Source: Chitinophaga sp. YR627
GTDB lineage: Bacteria; Bacteroidota; Bacteroidia; Chitinophagales; Chitinophagaceae
DNA: 64,000 nt
Direction of reading: 5' to 3'
NCBI RefSeq assembly: GCF_900114995.1
Contig: NZ_FOUX01000001.1
Location: 496,001 to 560,000 of the forward strand
Shown: positions 8,651 to 16,682 of the stretch, in pieces
Numbering within the stretch: the first letter of the stretch is position 1
Layout of the letters: each line of letters opens with the position of its first letter
The notes under the pieces: generated by a model
Database searches by the model: none
What the model was told of the DNA's origin: nothing
Seen by the model: only the letters and a program-made list of their open reading frames with translations
Made by a program: the position numbers and the translations under genes

Positions 8651-8670
8651 TACACTTGTTGCAACATATA
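8651..8670 (+). promoter_or_regulatory. Putative promoter/operator of the type III PKS operon
   Basis: TACACTTGTTGCAACATATA lies 48 bp before the first gene of the PKS operon. Its first eight bases are one mismatch from the TAnnTTTG -7 box, and they run into a perfect TGTTGCAACA palindrome (8657-8666). The same 20 bases, with two differences, occur on the minus strand ahead of the detoxification operon at 27477-27496. A palindrome at a transcription start suggests binding of a dimeric repressor; MarR-like regulators are one possibility, but this is inference. Confidence 0.45.
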
Positions 8671-8717
8671 GTTGTCATTTTGATGTTCGGAAGCTTAAAA
8701 CCAATTAGTTAAGTCCA

Positions 8718-9842
8718 ATGCCGGTAAATGATATCATCATTGTGGGAGGCGGGCTGGCCGGATTAACCAGTGCCCTGCACCTGTTACGTGCAGGGTTGCG
8801 CGTTACTGTCATTGAGAAGAACTCCTTTCCGAAGCATAAGGTTTGTGGAGAGTATATCTCCAATGAAGTATTGCCCTACCTCCAATGGCTGGGAGCCGAT
8901 CCTGCCGTGCTACAGCCTGCACGTATTGAAAGGGTCTGTATATCAACCGTTTCCGGTAAAAGCGTGGAGTCTGCGCTGCCCCTGGGAGGTTTTGGTATCA
9001 GCCGGTATGCCCTGGACCATTTCCTGATGCAAAAGGTACTGGCTTTCGGTGGGGTCATATTGGAAGACACCGTCAGTGACATTGTGTTTGAGCACGACGC
9101 TTTCCAGGTCAATACAGTGGCCGGCAGTGTGCTGAGCGCCCGTTTTGTGATAGGGGCATATGGTAAACGGGCAGCCCTGGACCAGCAACTGGAACGTGAC
9201 TTCACCGTACAGAAATCTCCCTGGCTGGCGGTAAAGAGCCATTATGAAGGTAGTTTTCCCGACGGACTGGTAGCATTACACAATTTCATGGGAGGGTATT
9301 GTGGCGTCTCCAAAGTGGAGAATAATATCATCAATATCTGTTACCTGGTTAGTTATGATACGTTTAAAAAGTATAAAAATATCGATGCACACCGGGAGGA
9401 AGTATTATATCGGAACCCGCATTTAAAAGCCGTTTTTGAAGGCAGCAAACCGCTTTTTGAACGTCCGTTGAGTATCAGTCAGGTCTCCTTTGCAGAGAAA
9501 CAGAAGGTAGACCGGCATATTCTTATGACGGGCGACACTGCCGGACTCATTCACCCACTCTGCGGCAACGGTATGGCGATGGCTATTCATAGTGCCAAGA
9601 TCGCTTCGGAACAATTATTGTCCTTCTTCTCAGGGAATGTCTCCTCCAGGGAGGAACTGGAAAGAGGGTATAACAGCACATGGCATGTGACGTTCGGGAA
9701 AAGAATGGCAACCGGCAGACTACTGTCGGCCATATTCAGGAAACAGCAGTTAGGGGCGGCAGCAATGCGGGGATTGACGCTATTTCCCGGCTTACTGTCA
9801 GTGATTATCCGGCAAACACACGGAAAACCTTTAAACAACTAG
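8718..9842 (+). CDS. FAD-dependent oxidoreductase of the geranylgeranyl reductase/monooxygenase type
   Basis: A 374-aa flavoprotein with the N-terminal dinucleotide fold (IIIVGGGLAGLTSALHLL, acidic residue at VIEK), followed by FPKHKVCGEYIS, typical of geranylgeranyl-reductase-like enzymes. The second FAD motif is near residue 275 (MTGDTAGLIHPLCGNGMAMAIHSA). It is the first gene of the PKS operon. In the Streptomyces srs operon a flavoprotein hydroxylates an alkylresorcinol product, so hydroxylation of the polyketide to a quinol/quinone is a plausible job. Reduction of a double bond in the alkyl chain is the main alternative. Gap to the methyltransferase is 6 bp. Confidence 0.85.
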   Translation: MPVNDIIIVGGGLAGLTSALHLLRAGLRVTVIEKNSFPKHKVCGEYISNEVLPYLQWLGADPAVLQPARIERVCISTVSGKSVESALPLGGFGISRYALDHFLMQKVLAFGGVILEDTVSDIVFEHDAFQVNTVAGSVLSARFVIGAYGKRAALDQQLERDFTVQKSPWLAVKSHYEGSFPDGLVALHNFMGGYCGVSKVENNIINICYLVSYDTFKKYKNIDAHREEVLYRNPHLKAVFEGSKPLFERPLSISQVSFAEKQKVDRHILMTGDTAGLIHPLCGNGMAMAIHSAKIASEQLLSFFSGNVSSREELERGYNSTWHVTFGKRMATGRLLSAIFRKQQLGAAAMRGLTLFPGLLSVIIRQTHGKPLNN

Positions 9843-9848
9843 TTACAC

Positions 9849-10562
9849 ATGTTTGTCAATACGCAACAGCGGACCCTTGCTCCGGAGATTATGGATGACT
9901 TCCTGATGGAAGGAGAGACCCTGCGTAATACATTGGACCAGATCGCTTACATTAACAGGATATTGGGAGGGAACAGGATCACGCTTGATGGCGTTTGCGC
10001 ACTGATGGAAGATGTGTCCGAAGGAAAGATGATCACCATTGCAGATATTGGTTGCGGTAATGGAGATATGCTGCGGTCAGTGGCGAAACTGGCCCGTAAA
10101 TGCAACTGGCGGGTACGGTTAATTGGTATTGACGCCAACCGGTTTACTGTAGATTATGCTGGTGAACTATCCGCAGAATACCCGGAAATCACTTACTATT
10201 GCATGGATATTATGCAGGACGGGTTCCGGAACCTGCAATATGATATCGCATTGTGTACGCTTACGTTGCATCACTTCGAGGAAAAGCAGATCCTGAAGCT
10301 GATGTCTCTCTTCAGAAGGAATGCCGCCTTAGGTATCGTGATCAATGATCTCCAGAGAAGCGCTGTAGCTTATCGCTTGTTCCAGGTATTCAGCTGGATC
10401 GCCGGATTGGGTAAGATGGCTAAATCTGATGGCCTTATTTCTATCCTCCGGGGTTTTAAAAGAAAAGAAATTGAACAACTGTCGCAAAAACTTAACTTCA
10501 ATCAATATACACTCAAATGGAAATGGGCTTTCCGTTATCAGTGGATAATTAATAATGTATGA
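9849..10562 (+). CDS. Class I SAM-dependent methyltransferase
   Basis: A 237-aa protein with SAM motif I IADIGCGNGDMLRSVA (around residue 60), a motif II acidic residue at IGIDAN, and LCTLTLHHFEE as motif IV. The last ~60 residues resemble the C-terminal part of lipid/quinone methyltransferases. Its stop codon overlaps the start of the type III PKS gene (ATGA), so it is probably expressed stoichiometrically with it. By analogy with srsB it would O- or C-methylate the phenolic or pyrone ring made by the PKS. The substrate is inferred from context only. Confidence 0.85.
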   Translation: MFVNTQQRTLAPEIMDDFLMEGETLRNTLDQIAYINRILGGNRITLDGVCALMEDVSEGKMITIADIGCGNGDMLRSVAKLARKCNWRVRLIGIDANRFTVDYAGELSAEYPEITYYCMDIMQDGFRNLQYDIALCTLTLHHFEEKQILKLMSLFRRNAALGIVINDLQRSAVAYRLFQVFSWIAGLGKMAKSDGLISILRGFKRKEIEQLSQKLNFNQYTLKWKWAFRYQWIINNV

Positions 10563-11611
10563 GCGTTAAAATAACAGCAGTATCGAAAGCCTTACCTCCA
10601 TATACCAGAAGTACAGATGAGATCATGCCTTTTCTGGATGTCTGGTTGTCCGGCCAGGAAGACCGTTTCGCGAGAAAAGTTAAAAAGATCTTTGAGAATG
10701 CCGCTGTTGACAGACGCTATTCTATCATGAGCCCAGAGGAAGTATTTACCAGTACTTCTTTCGAAGAAAAAAACGATATCTATATCAGGGAAGTGGTGAA
10801 GCTTGGCCGTCAGTGCCTGGAAGGTGCACTGGAAAAAGCTGGTCTGGCGCCACAGGAGCTGGACTATATTATCACCGTGAGTTGCACGGGTATCATGATC
10901 CCCTCACTGGATGCTTACCTCATCAATCTCCTGCAACTACGGCAGGATATTGTGCGTTTACCCGTTACTGAAATGGGGTGCGCCGCAGGTATCTCCGGTT
11001 TGATCTACGCAAAGAAATTCTTACAGGCCAATCCCGGTAAACGGGCGGCTGTTATTGCCGTAGAATCACCCACCGCTACTTTTCAGCTGGAAGACTATTC
11101 CATGCCCAATATCGTGAGTGCCGCCATCTTTGGTGATGGTGCCGCCTGTGTGATCCTGTCTTCACATGAAGAAGATGCCGGGCCGCAGATCCTTGGTGAA
11201 GATATGTACCACTTCTACGAAGCAGAACATATGATGGGCTTCCGGCTTACCAATACCGGTCTGCAGATGGTACTCGATGTAGAAGTACCTGATACGATTG
11301 CCGCACACTTTCCCGCTATCGTACATCCCTTTCTCGATAAACACGGTTGCCGCATAGAAGATATACAACACCTGATCTTCCATCCCGGCGGAAAGAAAAT
11401 CATCCAGACGGTAGAGCAGTTGTTTAGTGATATGGGAAAGAATATAGACGATACCAAAGAAGTACTACGTTTATATGGTAATATGTCCAGCGCGACGGTC
11501 TTATATGTACTCGAGCGTTTTATGGACAGAGGGGTACCGGCAGGTGACAAAGGTCTGATGCTGAGTTTCGGACCAGGTTTTTCTGCACAGCGAATATTGT
11601 TACAATGGTAA
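10559..11611 (+). CDS. Type III polyketide synthase (chalcone/stilbene synthase superfamily)
   Basis: A 350-aa homodimeric ketosynthase that would extend an acyl starter with malonyl-CoA and cyclise it to an alkylresorcinol, alkylpyrone or related ring. The Cys-His-Asn triad is complete: Cys141 in TEMGCAAG, His275 in IFHPGGKK, Asn308 in YGNMSSAT. The GFGPG-type loop is present as SFGPGFSAQ near the C-terminus. Length and motif spacing are normal for bacterial type III PKS. It is embedded in an operon with an ACP, KS, DH and ER, so the starter is probably a long acyl chain delivered from a dedicated fatty-acid synthase. Starter and ring type are not readable from the sequence. Confidence 0.95.
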   Translation: MSVKITAVSKALPPYTRSTDEIMPFLDVWLSGQEDRFARKVKKIFENAAVDRRYSIMSPEEVFTSTSFEEKNDIYIREVVKLGRQCLEGALEKAGLAPQELDYIITVSCTGIMIPSLDAYLINLLQLRQDIVRLPVTEMGCAAGISGLIYAKKFLQANPGKRAAVIAVESPTATFQLEDYSMPNIVSAAIFGDGAACVILSSHEEDAGPQILGEDMYHFYEAEHMMGFRLTNTGLQMVLDVEVPDTIAAHFPAIVHPFLDKHGCRIEDIQHLIFHPGGKKIIQTVEQLFSDMGKNIDDTKEVLRLYGNMSSATVLYVLERFMDRGVPAGDKGLMLSFGPGFSAQRILLQW

Positions 11612-12402
11612 AAGAATTTCTTGCACACCGGTACTGGGCCCTCATACTCGGCGGCAGCAATGGGCTGGGACTGGCAACGGCCCATAAACTGGCGCAGCAT
11701 GGGATGCATATCTGTATCGTACACCGTGATCCACGTGTAGACATGGAACGGATCAACCGGGAATTCGAAGCTATACGCACCAACGGTGTAGAAGTGCTCA
11801 GCTTTAATGCAGATGCGCTGCAGGCAGAAAAAAGAAACGATGTTATACAGGCGCTGAAAGCAGCGATGGGGCGTGAAGGCCGTATCAGAACCCTCGTGCA
11901 TAGCATCGCAAAAGGTAATCTGAAAGCGATGTATAATACAGACAACGCCGTACTCAGTACTGATGATTTTCGCATCACACTGGACAGTATGGCTATCAGT
12001 CTGTATGACTGGTCACAGGCATTGATACAGCAACAATTATTTGCAGCTGATGCCCGGATCCTCTCTTTCACCAGTGAAGGCAGCAGCCGTGCCTGGGCAC
12101 ATTATGCTGCCGTAGCAGCAGCCAAGGCCGCCCTGGAAGCCATTACCCGTAATATGGCCCTGGAATTTGCGTCACTGGGTATACGGGCCAACTGTATTCA
12201 GGCTGGTGTGACTGATACCCGCTCTCTACAGGCTATTCCCGGTAGTGAAGCATTGATCGCATATACAAAACAAAGGAACCCTTTTCACCGGCTGACAAGT
12301 CCCGAAGACGTTGCCAATGCTGTTTATCTGTTATGTAAAGATGAAGCAGCCTGGATCAATGGCGCCGTGATACCGGTGAACGGTGGTGAACATATCAGCT
12401 GA
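11605..12402 (+). CDS. Enoyl-ACP reductase, FabL/FabI-like SDR
   Basis: A 265-aa short-chain dehydrogenase with a GGSNGLGLATAHKLA cofactor loop. The active site has Tyr167 and Lys174 separated by six residues, the Y-x6-K spacing of FabI/FabL enoyl reductases and not the Y-x3-K of ketoreductases. The flanking sequence (FTSEGSSRAWAHY, KAALEAITRNMALEF) is closest in my memory to Bacillus FabL. It would reduce the enoyl-ACP intermediate during synthesis of the PKS starter chain. The gene overlaps the PKS by 7 bases. A partner ketoreductase is missing from the operon and is presumably supplied by the housekeeping FabG. Confidence 0.85.
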   Translation: MVKEFLAHRYWALILGGSNGLGLATAHKLAQHGMHICIVHRDPRVDMERINREFEAIRTNGVEVLSFNADALQAEKRNDVIQALKAAMGREGRIRTLVHSIAKGNLKAMYNTDNAVLSTDDFRITLDSMAISLYDWSQALIQQQLFAADARILSFTSEGSSRAWAHYAAVAAAKAALEAITRNMALEFASLGIRANCIQAGVTDTRSLQAIPGSEALIAYTKQRNPFHRLTSPEDVANAVYLLCKDEAAWINGAVIPVNGGEHIS

Positions 12403-12405
12403 TAT

Positions 12406-12852
12406 ATGACTGTACAAGCAATCCTGGACAAGCTCCCCTTTACAGCTCCTTTTCTTTTTGTCGATGGTCTCGACCATATTGACGACGATAAAGTAAAAGG
12501 GCATTTTACCTTCCGGGAAGACCTGGATTTTTATAAAGGACATTTTAAAGGTTATCCGGTTACACCGGGTGTGATCCTGACGGAAGTGACGGCGCAGATC
12601 GGACTTGTTTGTCTGGGAATCTATCTGATGAAAGATGAGGAGTTGGGAGAACATATGAGCTTCGGACTCACATCCACCGAAATGGAATTTATGCGCCCTG
12701 TTTTTCCGGGGGAGAAAGTGACGGTGGAAGGAGAGAAAGTGTACTTCCGTTTTGGTAAACTGAAGTGCCGGGTGACCATGAAAAACGAAGCACAGGAAGA
12801 AGTGTGTGGTGGCGTTATTGCCGGAATGATCATTACGAAACCATATGAATAA
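12406..12852 (+). CDS. FabZ/FabA-like 3-hydroxyacyl-ACP dehydratase
   Basis: A 148-aa hot-dog fold protein. Catalytic His46 is in FYKGHFKGYPVTPG and Glu60 in VILTEVTAQIG, the same arrangement as the His/Glu pair of FabZ. It would dehydrate 3-hydroxyacyl-ACP between the ketosynthase and the enoyl reductase steps. It begins 3 bp after the reductase gene and overlaps the ketosynthase by 8 bases. It is slightly divergent from housekeeping FabZ in the C-terminal half, so a specialised chain-length role is likely. Confidence 0.87.
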   Translation: MTVQAILDKLPFTAPFLFVDGLDHIDDDKVKGHFTFREDLDFYKGHFKGYPVTPGVILTEVTAQIGLVCLGIYLMKDEELGEHMSFGLTSTEMEFMRPVFPGEKVTVEGEKVYFRFGKLKCRVTMKNEAQEEVCGGVIAGMIITKPYE

Positions 12853-14116
12853 AAGAGTTGTTGTGACCGGTCTGGGAGTAGCGGCGCCTAATGGCGTGGG
12901 CATTCCTGCTTTTACGGAAGCGATCAAAACAGGTACTTCCGGTATCCGTCATGATGCAGAACTGGCTGCTTTACAGTTCTCCTGCCAGATCGCAGGAAAA
13001 CCTGAAGTGCCGGAAAGCCTGCAGCTGCAATATCTTGATCCGCTGGAACTCAGAAGCTTTAACAGCAACGGTATCCTCTACGGACTGATCGCTGGTATGG
13101 ATGCCTGGAAAGATGCGCAGTTACCTACGGGGCCTGAACTGGCGGCCGACTGGGATAGCGGTACCATCTTTGGCGCAGGTTCTGCCGGTGTAGACAAACT
13201 ACGGGAAGCGATCTATAAAGTGGACGCCCTGAATGTACGTCGTCTAGGTAGTACGGTCGTACCGCAAACCATGGCGAGTGGCATCAGTGCCTGGTTGGGT
13301 GGTAAACTGGCATTGGCGAATCAGGTAACAACCAATTCATCTGCCTGTACGACGGGTGCAGAGAGCGTATTGATGGCTTATGACCGTATCCGTAATGGTT
13401 ATGCAAAACGCATGCTGGCAGGTAGTACCAGCGATGCAGGGCCTTATATATGGGGTGGTTTCGACGGACTGAAAGTCTGCACATTCAAACATAACGACAA
13501 TCCTGCAGCAGGTTCCCGGCCAATGAGTGCCTCTGCGAGTGGTTTTGTACCAGGTAGTGGCGCAGGCGCTTTATTACTGGAGTCGCTGGAAAGCGCAGAA
13601 GAAAGAGGCGCTACGATCTATGCAGAAGTACTAGGCGGGCATGTCAATTCGGGTGCACAAAGGGGCGATGGTTCTATGACAGCGCCTAATAGTATTGCCG
13701 TGCAGCGTTGTATCAGAGAGGCCGTGAAAGCGGCAGGCATCGATGCCGCAGAAATAGATGCGATCAATGGCCACCTGACAGCAACGGGTAAGGATGCACT
13801 GGAAGTAGAGAACTGGAGTATCGCACTTGATAGAAGAGGGCAGGATTTCCCTTATCTGAATGCGCTGAAAGGGATGATCGGCCATTGTCTCAGCGGTTCG
13901 GGCAGTATCGAACTGGTAGCAGCAGTGCTGCAATTACACGAAGGATTTTTATTCCCCAATATCAACTGCGAAGACCTGCATCCGGAGATTACGGCGATTG
14001 TGGATCCGGAAAAAATACCCCGGCAGTTGATCTATAAAGAACTAAATTTGATCGCGAAGGCCAGCTTTGGCTTTGGAGATGTCAATGCCTGCGTGATTTT
14101 AAAGAAGTACAAATGA
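12845..14116 (+). CDS. FabF-like beta-ketoacyl-ACP synthase (KAS II family)
   Basis: A 423-aa condensing enzyme with the Cys-His-His triad: Cys168 in NSSACTTGAE, His310 in INGHLTATGKDALE, and His347 in GMIGHCLSGSG. Typical FabF has NAHGTSTPLND; here it is NGHLTATGKD, so the enzyme is a divergent, probably pathway-specific branch. It would elongate the acyl chain on the ACP encoded immediately downstream (4-base overlap). The N-terminus MNKRVVVTGLGVAAPNGVG is family-standard. No chain-length-factor-like second subunit is adjacent, so it is not an aryl-polyene or type II aromatic PKS heterodimer. Confidence 0.9.
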   Translation: MNKRVVVTGLGVAAPNGVGIPAFTEAIKTGTSGIRHDAELAALQFSCQIAGKPEVPESLQLQYLDPLELRSFNSNGILYGLIAGMDAWKDAQLPTGPELAADWDSGTIFGAGSAGVDKLREAIYKVDALNVRRLGSTVVPQTMASGISAWLGGKLALANQVTTNSSACTTGAESVLMAYDRIRNGYAKRMLAGSTSDAGPYIWGGFDGLKVCTFKHNDNPAAGSRPMSASASGFVPGSGAGALLLESLESAEERGATIYAEVLGGHVNSGAQRGDGSMTAPNSIAVQRCIREAVKAAGIDAAEIDAINGHLTATGKDALEVENWSIALDRRGQDFPYLNALKGMIGHCLSGSGSIELVAAVLQLHEGFLFPNINCEDLHPEITAIVDPEKIPRQLIYKELNLIAKASFGFGDVNACVILKKYK

Positions 14117-14376
14117 AAACGATGGATAAAGAAACGCTGATCGCACAATTAAAAGAGATCGTCAAACCGTATGCGAAAGACCAGGAAGCTTTACAAAACA
14201 TCAATGAACACACGGATTTTGTAAAGGACCTTAAGATCAACTCTGCCAACCTGGTAGATGTGATACTCGATGTAGAAGAACAATTCAACATAGTGATAGA
14301 CAATGAGGCGATGGAACATATGCTGAATGTGAAATCGGCGATAGAGATCATTGAAGCCAAACTCGGCGGACAATGA
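14113..14376 (+). CDS. Acyl carrier protein
   Basis: An 87-aa acidic four-helix carrier protein. The phosphopantetheine serine is Ser44 in KDLKINSANLVDVILDVEEQF. The canonical DSL motif is replaced by NSA, so the Asp before and the Leu after the serine are absent, which is unusual. It overlaps both neighbours by 4 bases (ketosynthase upstream, phosphopantetheinyl transferase downstream), so synthesis of carrier and activating enzyme is coupled. It would carry the growing chain that primes the type III PKS. Confidence 0.88.
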   Translation: MKTMDKETLIAQLKEIVKPYAKDQEALQNINEHTDFVKDLKINSANLVDVILDVEEQFNIVIDNEAMEHMLNVKSAIEIIEAKLGGQ

Positions 14377-14912
14377 TCGGCAACGACATTGTAGATCTCC
14401 GGCTCGCCTGTCAGGAAAGTAACTGGCAACGAAAAGGATATCTGGGCAAGATCTTTACAGCTGCCGAGCAGGAAATGATCTGTGGGGCCAGTGAGCCTTC
14501 CCACATGGTATGGCTGCTCTGGAGCTGTAAAGAGGCAGCTTATAAGATCGTTAACCGCGTAACGAATGTCAGGATATATAACCCTGTAAAGTTTGACTGC
14601 ACTTTATTACATCAGGAGGGGCATTCTTTCACCGGCAGAATATTCCACGAATCAAAAAGCTATGCCTTCATCAGTAACAGACAGGATAGCTGTATACATA
14701 CCGTCGCTGTAGCACATGAGATCTTCTTTGACAGCCTGGATATTTACACAGGTAACAGCTGGCCGATACATCTGTTTGAAGAATGTGCACTGATGAAAAA
14801 TCAGGATGGCATACCCTATATGATGGATTGTTACAATGATGCTCCGCTTCCTGTTTCTATCAGTCATCATGGCGAGTATTATGGCCTGGTCAGGAAAAAG
14901 GCACAATTGTAA
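14373..14912 (+). CDS. 4'-phosphopantetheinyl transferase superfamily protein
   Basis: A 179-aa enzyme expected to convert the adjacent ACP from apo to holo form using CoA. The two family motifs are present: GNDIVDL at residues 3-9 (metal-binding Asp) and WSCKEAAYK near residue 50 (Glu and Lys of the WxxKEAxxK signature). It is longer than a 120-aa AcpS and shorter than a two-domain Sfp, and lacks an obvious second half-domain; I do not assign it to one class. Last gene of the eight-gene operon. Its presence suggests that the unusual NSA-type ACP is not well served by the housekeeping enzyme. Confidence 0.87.
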   Translation: MIGNDIVDLRLACQESNWQRKGYLGKIFTAAEQEMICGASEPSHMVWLLWSCKEAAYKIVNRVTNVRIYNPVKFDCTLLHQEGHSFTGRIFHESKSYAFISNRQDSCIHTVAVAHEIFFDSLDIYTGNSWPIHLFEECALMKNQDGIPYMMDCYNDAPLPVSISHHGEYYGLVRKKAQL

Positions 14913-14926
14913 GGTGCAGTTTTTGA

Positions 14927-14952
14927 ATATGTCATGTAAAGACATGACATAT
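14927..14952 (+). promoter_or_regulatory. Hairpin overlapping the start codon of the next gene
   Basis: A perfect 10-bp inverted repeat, ATATGTCATG (14927-14936) and its complement (14943-14952), with a TAAAGA loop. The right arm ends on the second base of the ATG at 14951. No T-run follows, so it is not a standard terminator. It could block translation of the downstream small gene or bind a dimeric regulator. Confidence 0.5.
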
Positions 14953-15202
14953 GAAACTGAACGATGATCTTATCAAAAAACTCGCAAAGCAATATGCGCC
15001 TTCTACTATGCTGGATATGGAATACAAAGGCAACGATCTCTCTTTTAAAACGGATGAAGAAGGCAATCCCATTTTACTTTTTATTGGCAAAAGAACTGCT
15101 GACGGAAATGTCAGGGGCGAGCGTTATGCACGTACGCTGAAATATGACCGTGAGGGCAATCGTATCAAAGACCATTGGGAACTCAAAGGACAAGCTACAT
15201 GA
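14951..15202 (+). CDS. Small conserved-looking protein of unknown function
   Basis: An 83-aa soluble, charged protein (MKLNDDLIKKLAKQYAPSTM...) without signal peptide or membrane segment. It reads like one compact beta-rich domain with alternating charged and hydrophobic residues (ILLFIGKRTADGNVRGERYAR). It starts 38 bp after the phosphopantetheinyl transferase and its start codon is inside a perfect hairpin, so it may be expressed separately from the PKS operon. I recognise no family with certainty. Confidence 0.7.
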   Translation: MKLNDDLIKKLAKQYAPSTMLDMEYKGNDLSFKTDEEGNPILLFIGKRTADGNVRGERYARTLKYDREGNRIKDHWELKGQAT

Positions 15203-15244
15203 CATATATAGTGAGTTTGGTATGGAGATAGCAGGTTGTTCTGT

Positions 15245-16225
15245 ATGACACAGATCACCTATCATGCATCTCACGAACAACATCCGCCCTCTGCATTATT
15301 GCGGTATGCTATTGCAGCTGAACAGTCCGGATTTCAGGCAGTTCATTCTTCCGATCACTTCCATCCATGGAGTGAGCGGCAGGGACAGAGCGGCTTTTCC
15401 TTTTCATGGATAGCCGCAGCTATGCAGGCCACTACATTGCCCTTTAGTATGGTATGTGCGCCCGGACAGCGTTATCATCCGGCAATTGTTGCACAGGCCG
15501 TTGCCACGTTAGGTGAAATGTTCCCGGGCAGGTATTCGGTCGAACTGGGCAGCGGTGAAGCTCTGAATGAGTGTATTACGGGTGATATATGGCCACACAA
15601 AGAGGAAAGGAATGCACGGTTGCTGGAATGTGCACAGGTGATAAGGCGGCTGCTGGAGGGCGAAATGGTCACACATAATGGTCTGGTGCGGGTAAAAGAA
15701 GCAAAGCTTTATACACTTCCTGCTGTTATTCCTCCGTTAATGGTAGCGGCTTTGTCCGAAAAGACTGCTGCCTGGGCAGGCGCCTGGGCAGATGGGCTTA
15801 TCACGGTAGATACAGGTGATGAGCAACTTAAAAAGATTGCAGATGCTTTCCGTGACAACGGAGGTGCTGGAAAACCTGTTTATCTGCAGATGGCATTCTC
15901 GTACGCAGCAACTGAAAAGAAAGCTATGGATGCTGCTTATGACCAGTGGCGTACAAATTTCTTCGCACCGGAGGTGTTGAACGATCTTAACAGGCCAACA
16001 CAGTTTGACAGCATTAGTAATTATGTGAGACAGGAAGATATAGCGGAGAAAATGCTTATTACAGACAGTGCAGAAAAGTGTATCAGCGTAATTCAACATT
16101 ACGTGGACCTTGGTTTTGACCGCATTATTTTGCACAATGTTCACCGCGATCAGGAACGCTTCATCCGTGATTTCGGTGATAAAGTTTTACCCCATATCCG
16201 TTTATCCCAAAAGGGAAAATTATGA
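15245..16225 (+). CDS. LLM-class flavin-dependent oxidoreductase (non-F420, TIGR03885-like)
   Basis: A 326-aa bacterial-luciferase-like TIM-barrel enzyme that should use FMN and NAD(P)H. Features are AIAAEQSGFQAVHSSDHFHPW near the N-terminus, PGRYSVELGSGEALNE in the middle and VAALSEKTAAWAGAWADGLITV, which fit the family called probable non-F420 flavinoid oxidoreductase. I use the ATG at 15245 (MTQITYH); the open frame extends three codons further to a TTG at 15236. It follows the small gene at 14951 and points away from the SPW gene. Substrate unknown. Confidence 0.88.
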   Translation: MTQITYHASHEQHPPSALLRYAIAAEQSGFQAVHSSDHFHPWSERQGQSGFSFSWIAAAMQATTLPFSMVCAPGQRYHPAIVAQAVATLGEMFPGRYSVELGSGEALNECITGDIWPHKEERNARLLECAQVIRRLLEGEMVTHNGLVRVKEAKLYTLPAVIPPLMVAALSEKTAAWAGAWADGLITVDTGDEQLKKIADAFRDNGGAGKPVYLQMAFSYAATEKKAMDAAYDQWRTNFFAPEVLNDLNRPTQFDSISNYVRQEDIAEKMLITDSAEKCISVIQHYVDLGFDRIILHNVHRDQERFIRDFGDKVLPHIRLSQKGKL

Positions 16226-16276
16226 CTACAGGTATAGCGGCTGGCTGCCCTATAAAGAAATATACTGAACAGTGAT

Positions 16277-16669
16277 CTATTTGGAATGATGTGCCGTCCT
16301 GACTGACATTTCTTTTCCCAGGAGAAATGGTGTCCTGTCGGTCAGTAGTCCGATCATCAGTTCAAAGCCTCCGATGATCAGGTGTGGCAGGAATATCCTG
16401 TCGGCGAAACCAAGCAACCATGGAGATGCCATCAGTATTATACCTGCGACGACGTCTATTGTAAGATGGGTTCTCATACTGATGATGCGGACGAATCCAC
16501 CTTCATAATTGGTAATGATGGAGACTATTAGAATAATGACGCCGTAAATAACAGATACCCAGTTGGCGATAGAGCCGTCGTGGAATGCAAACACCCAGGG
16601 CGTGGCGACGAGCAGTATCCCGGATGTAAAGTCTAGCAGTGCATGTGTTTTGGTGGTTATAAGTGGCAT
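16277..16669 (-). CDS. SPW-repeat membrane protein
   Basis: A 130-aa inner-membrane protein with four hydrophobic segments and two copies of the SPW motif (VATPWVFAFHDG and MASPWLLGFADR). The frame extends upstream to a longer 180-codon ORF, but the extra N-terminus is soluble, arginine-rich and antisense-like in composition and overlaps another small gene, so I use the ATG at 16669 (MPLITTKTHALLDF). It probably forms an operon with the 57-aa gene 13 bp upstream. Function of the family is unknown. Confidence 0.82.
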   Translation of the reverse strand: MPLITTKTHALLDFTSGILLVATPWVFAFHDGSIANWVSVIYGVIILIVSIITNYEGGFVRIISMRTHLTIDVVAGIILMASPWLLGFADRIFLPHLIIGGFELMIGLLTDRTPFLLGKEMSVRTAHHSK

Positions 16670-16682
16670 AGTAAACAGATTA

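Noticed and set aside
12845..14912. Aryl-polyene or flexirubin-type cluster
   Set aside because: No second KS-like chain-length factor, no DarA/DarB genes; a type III PKS is present instead.
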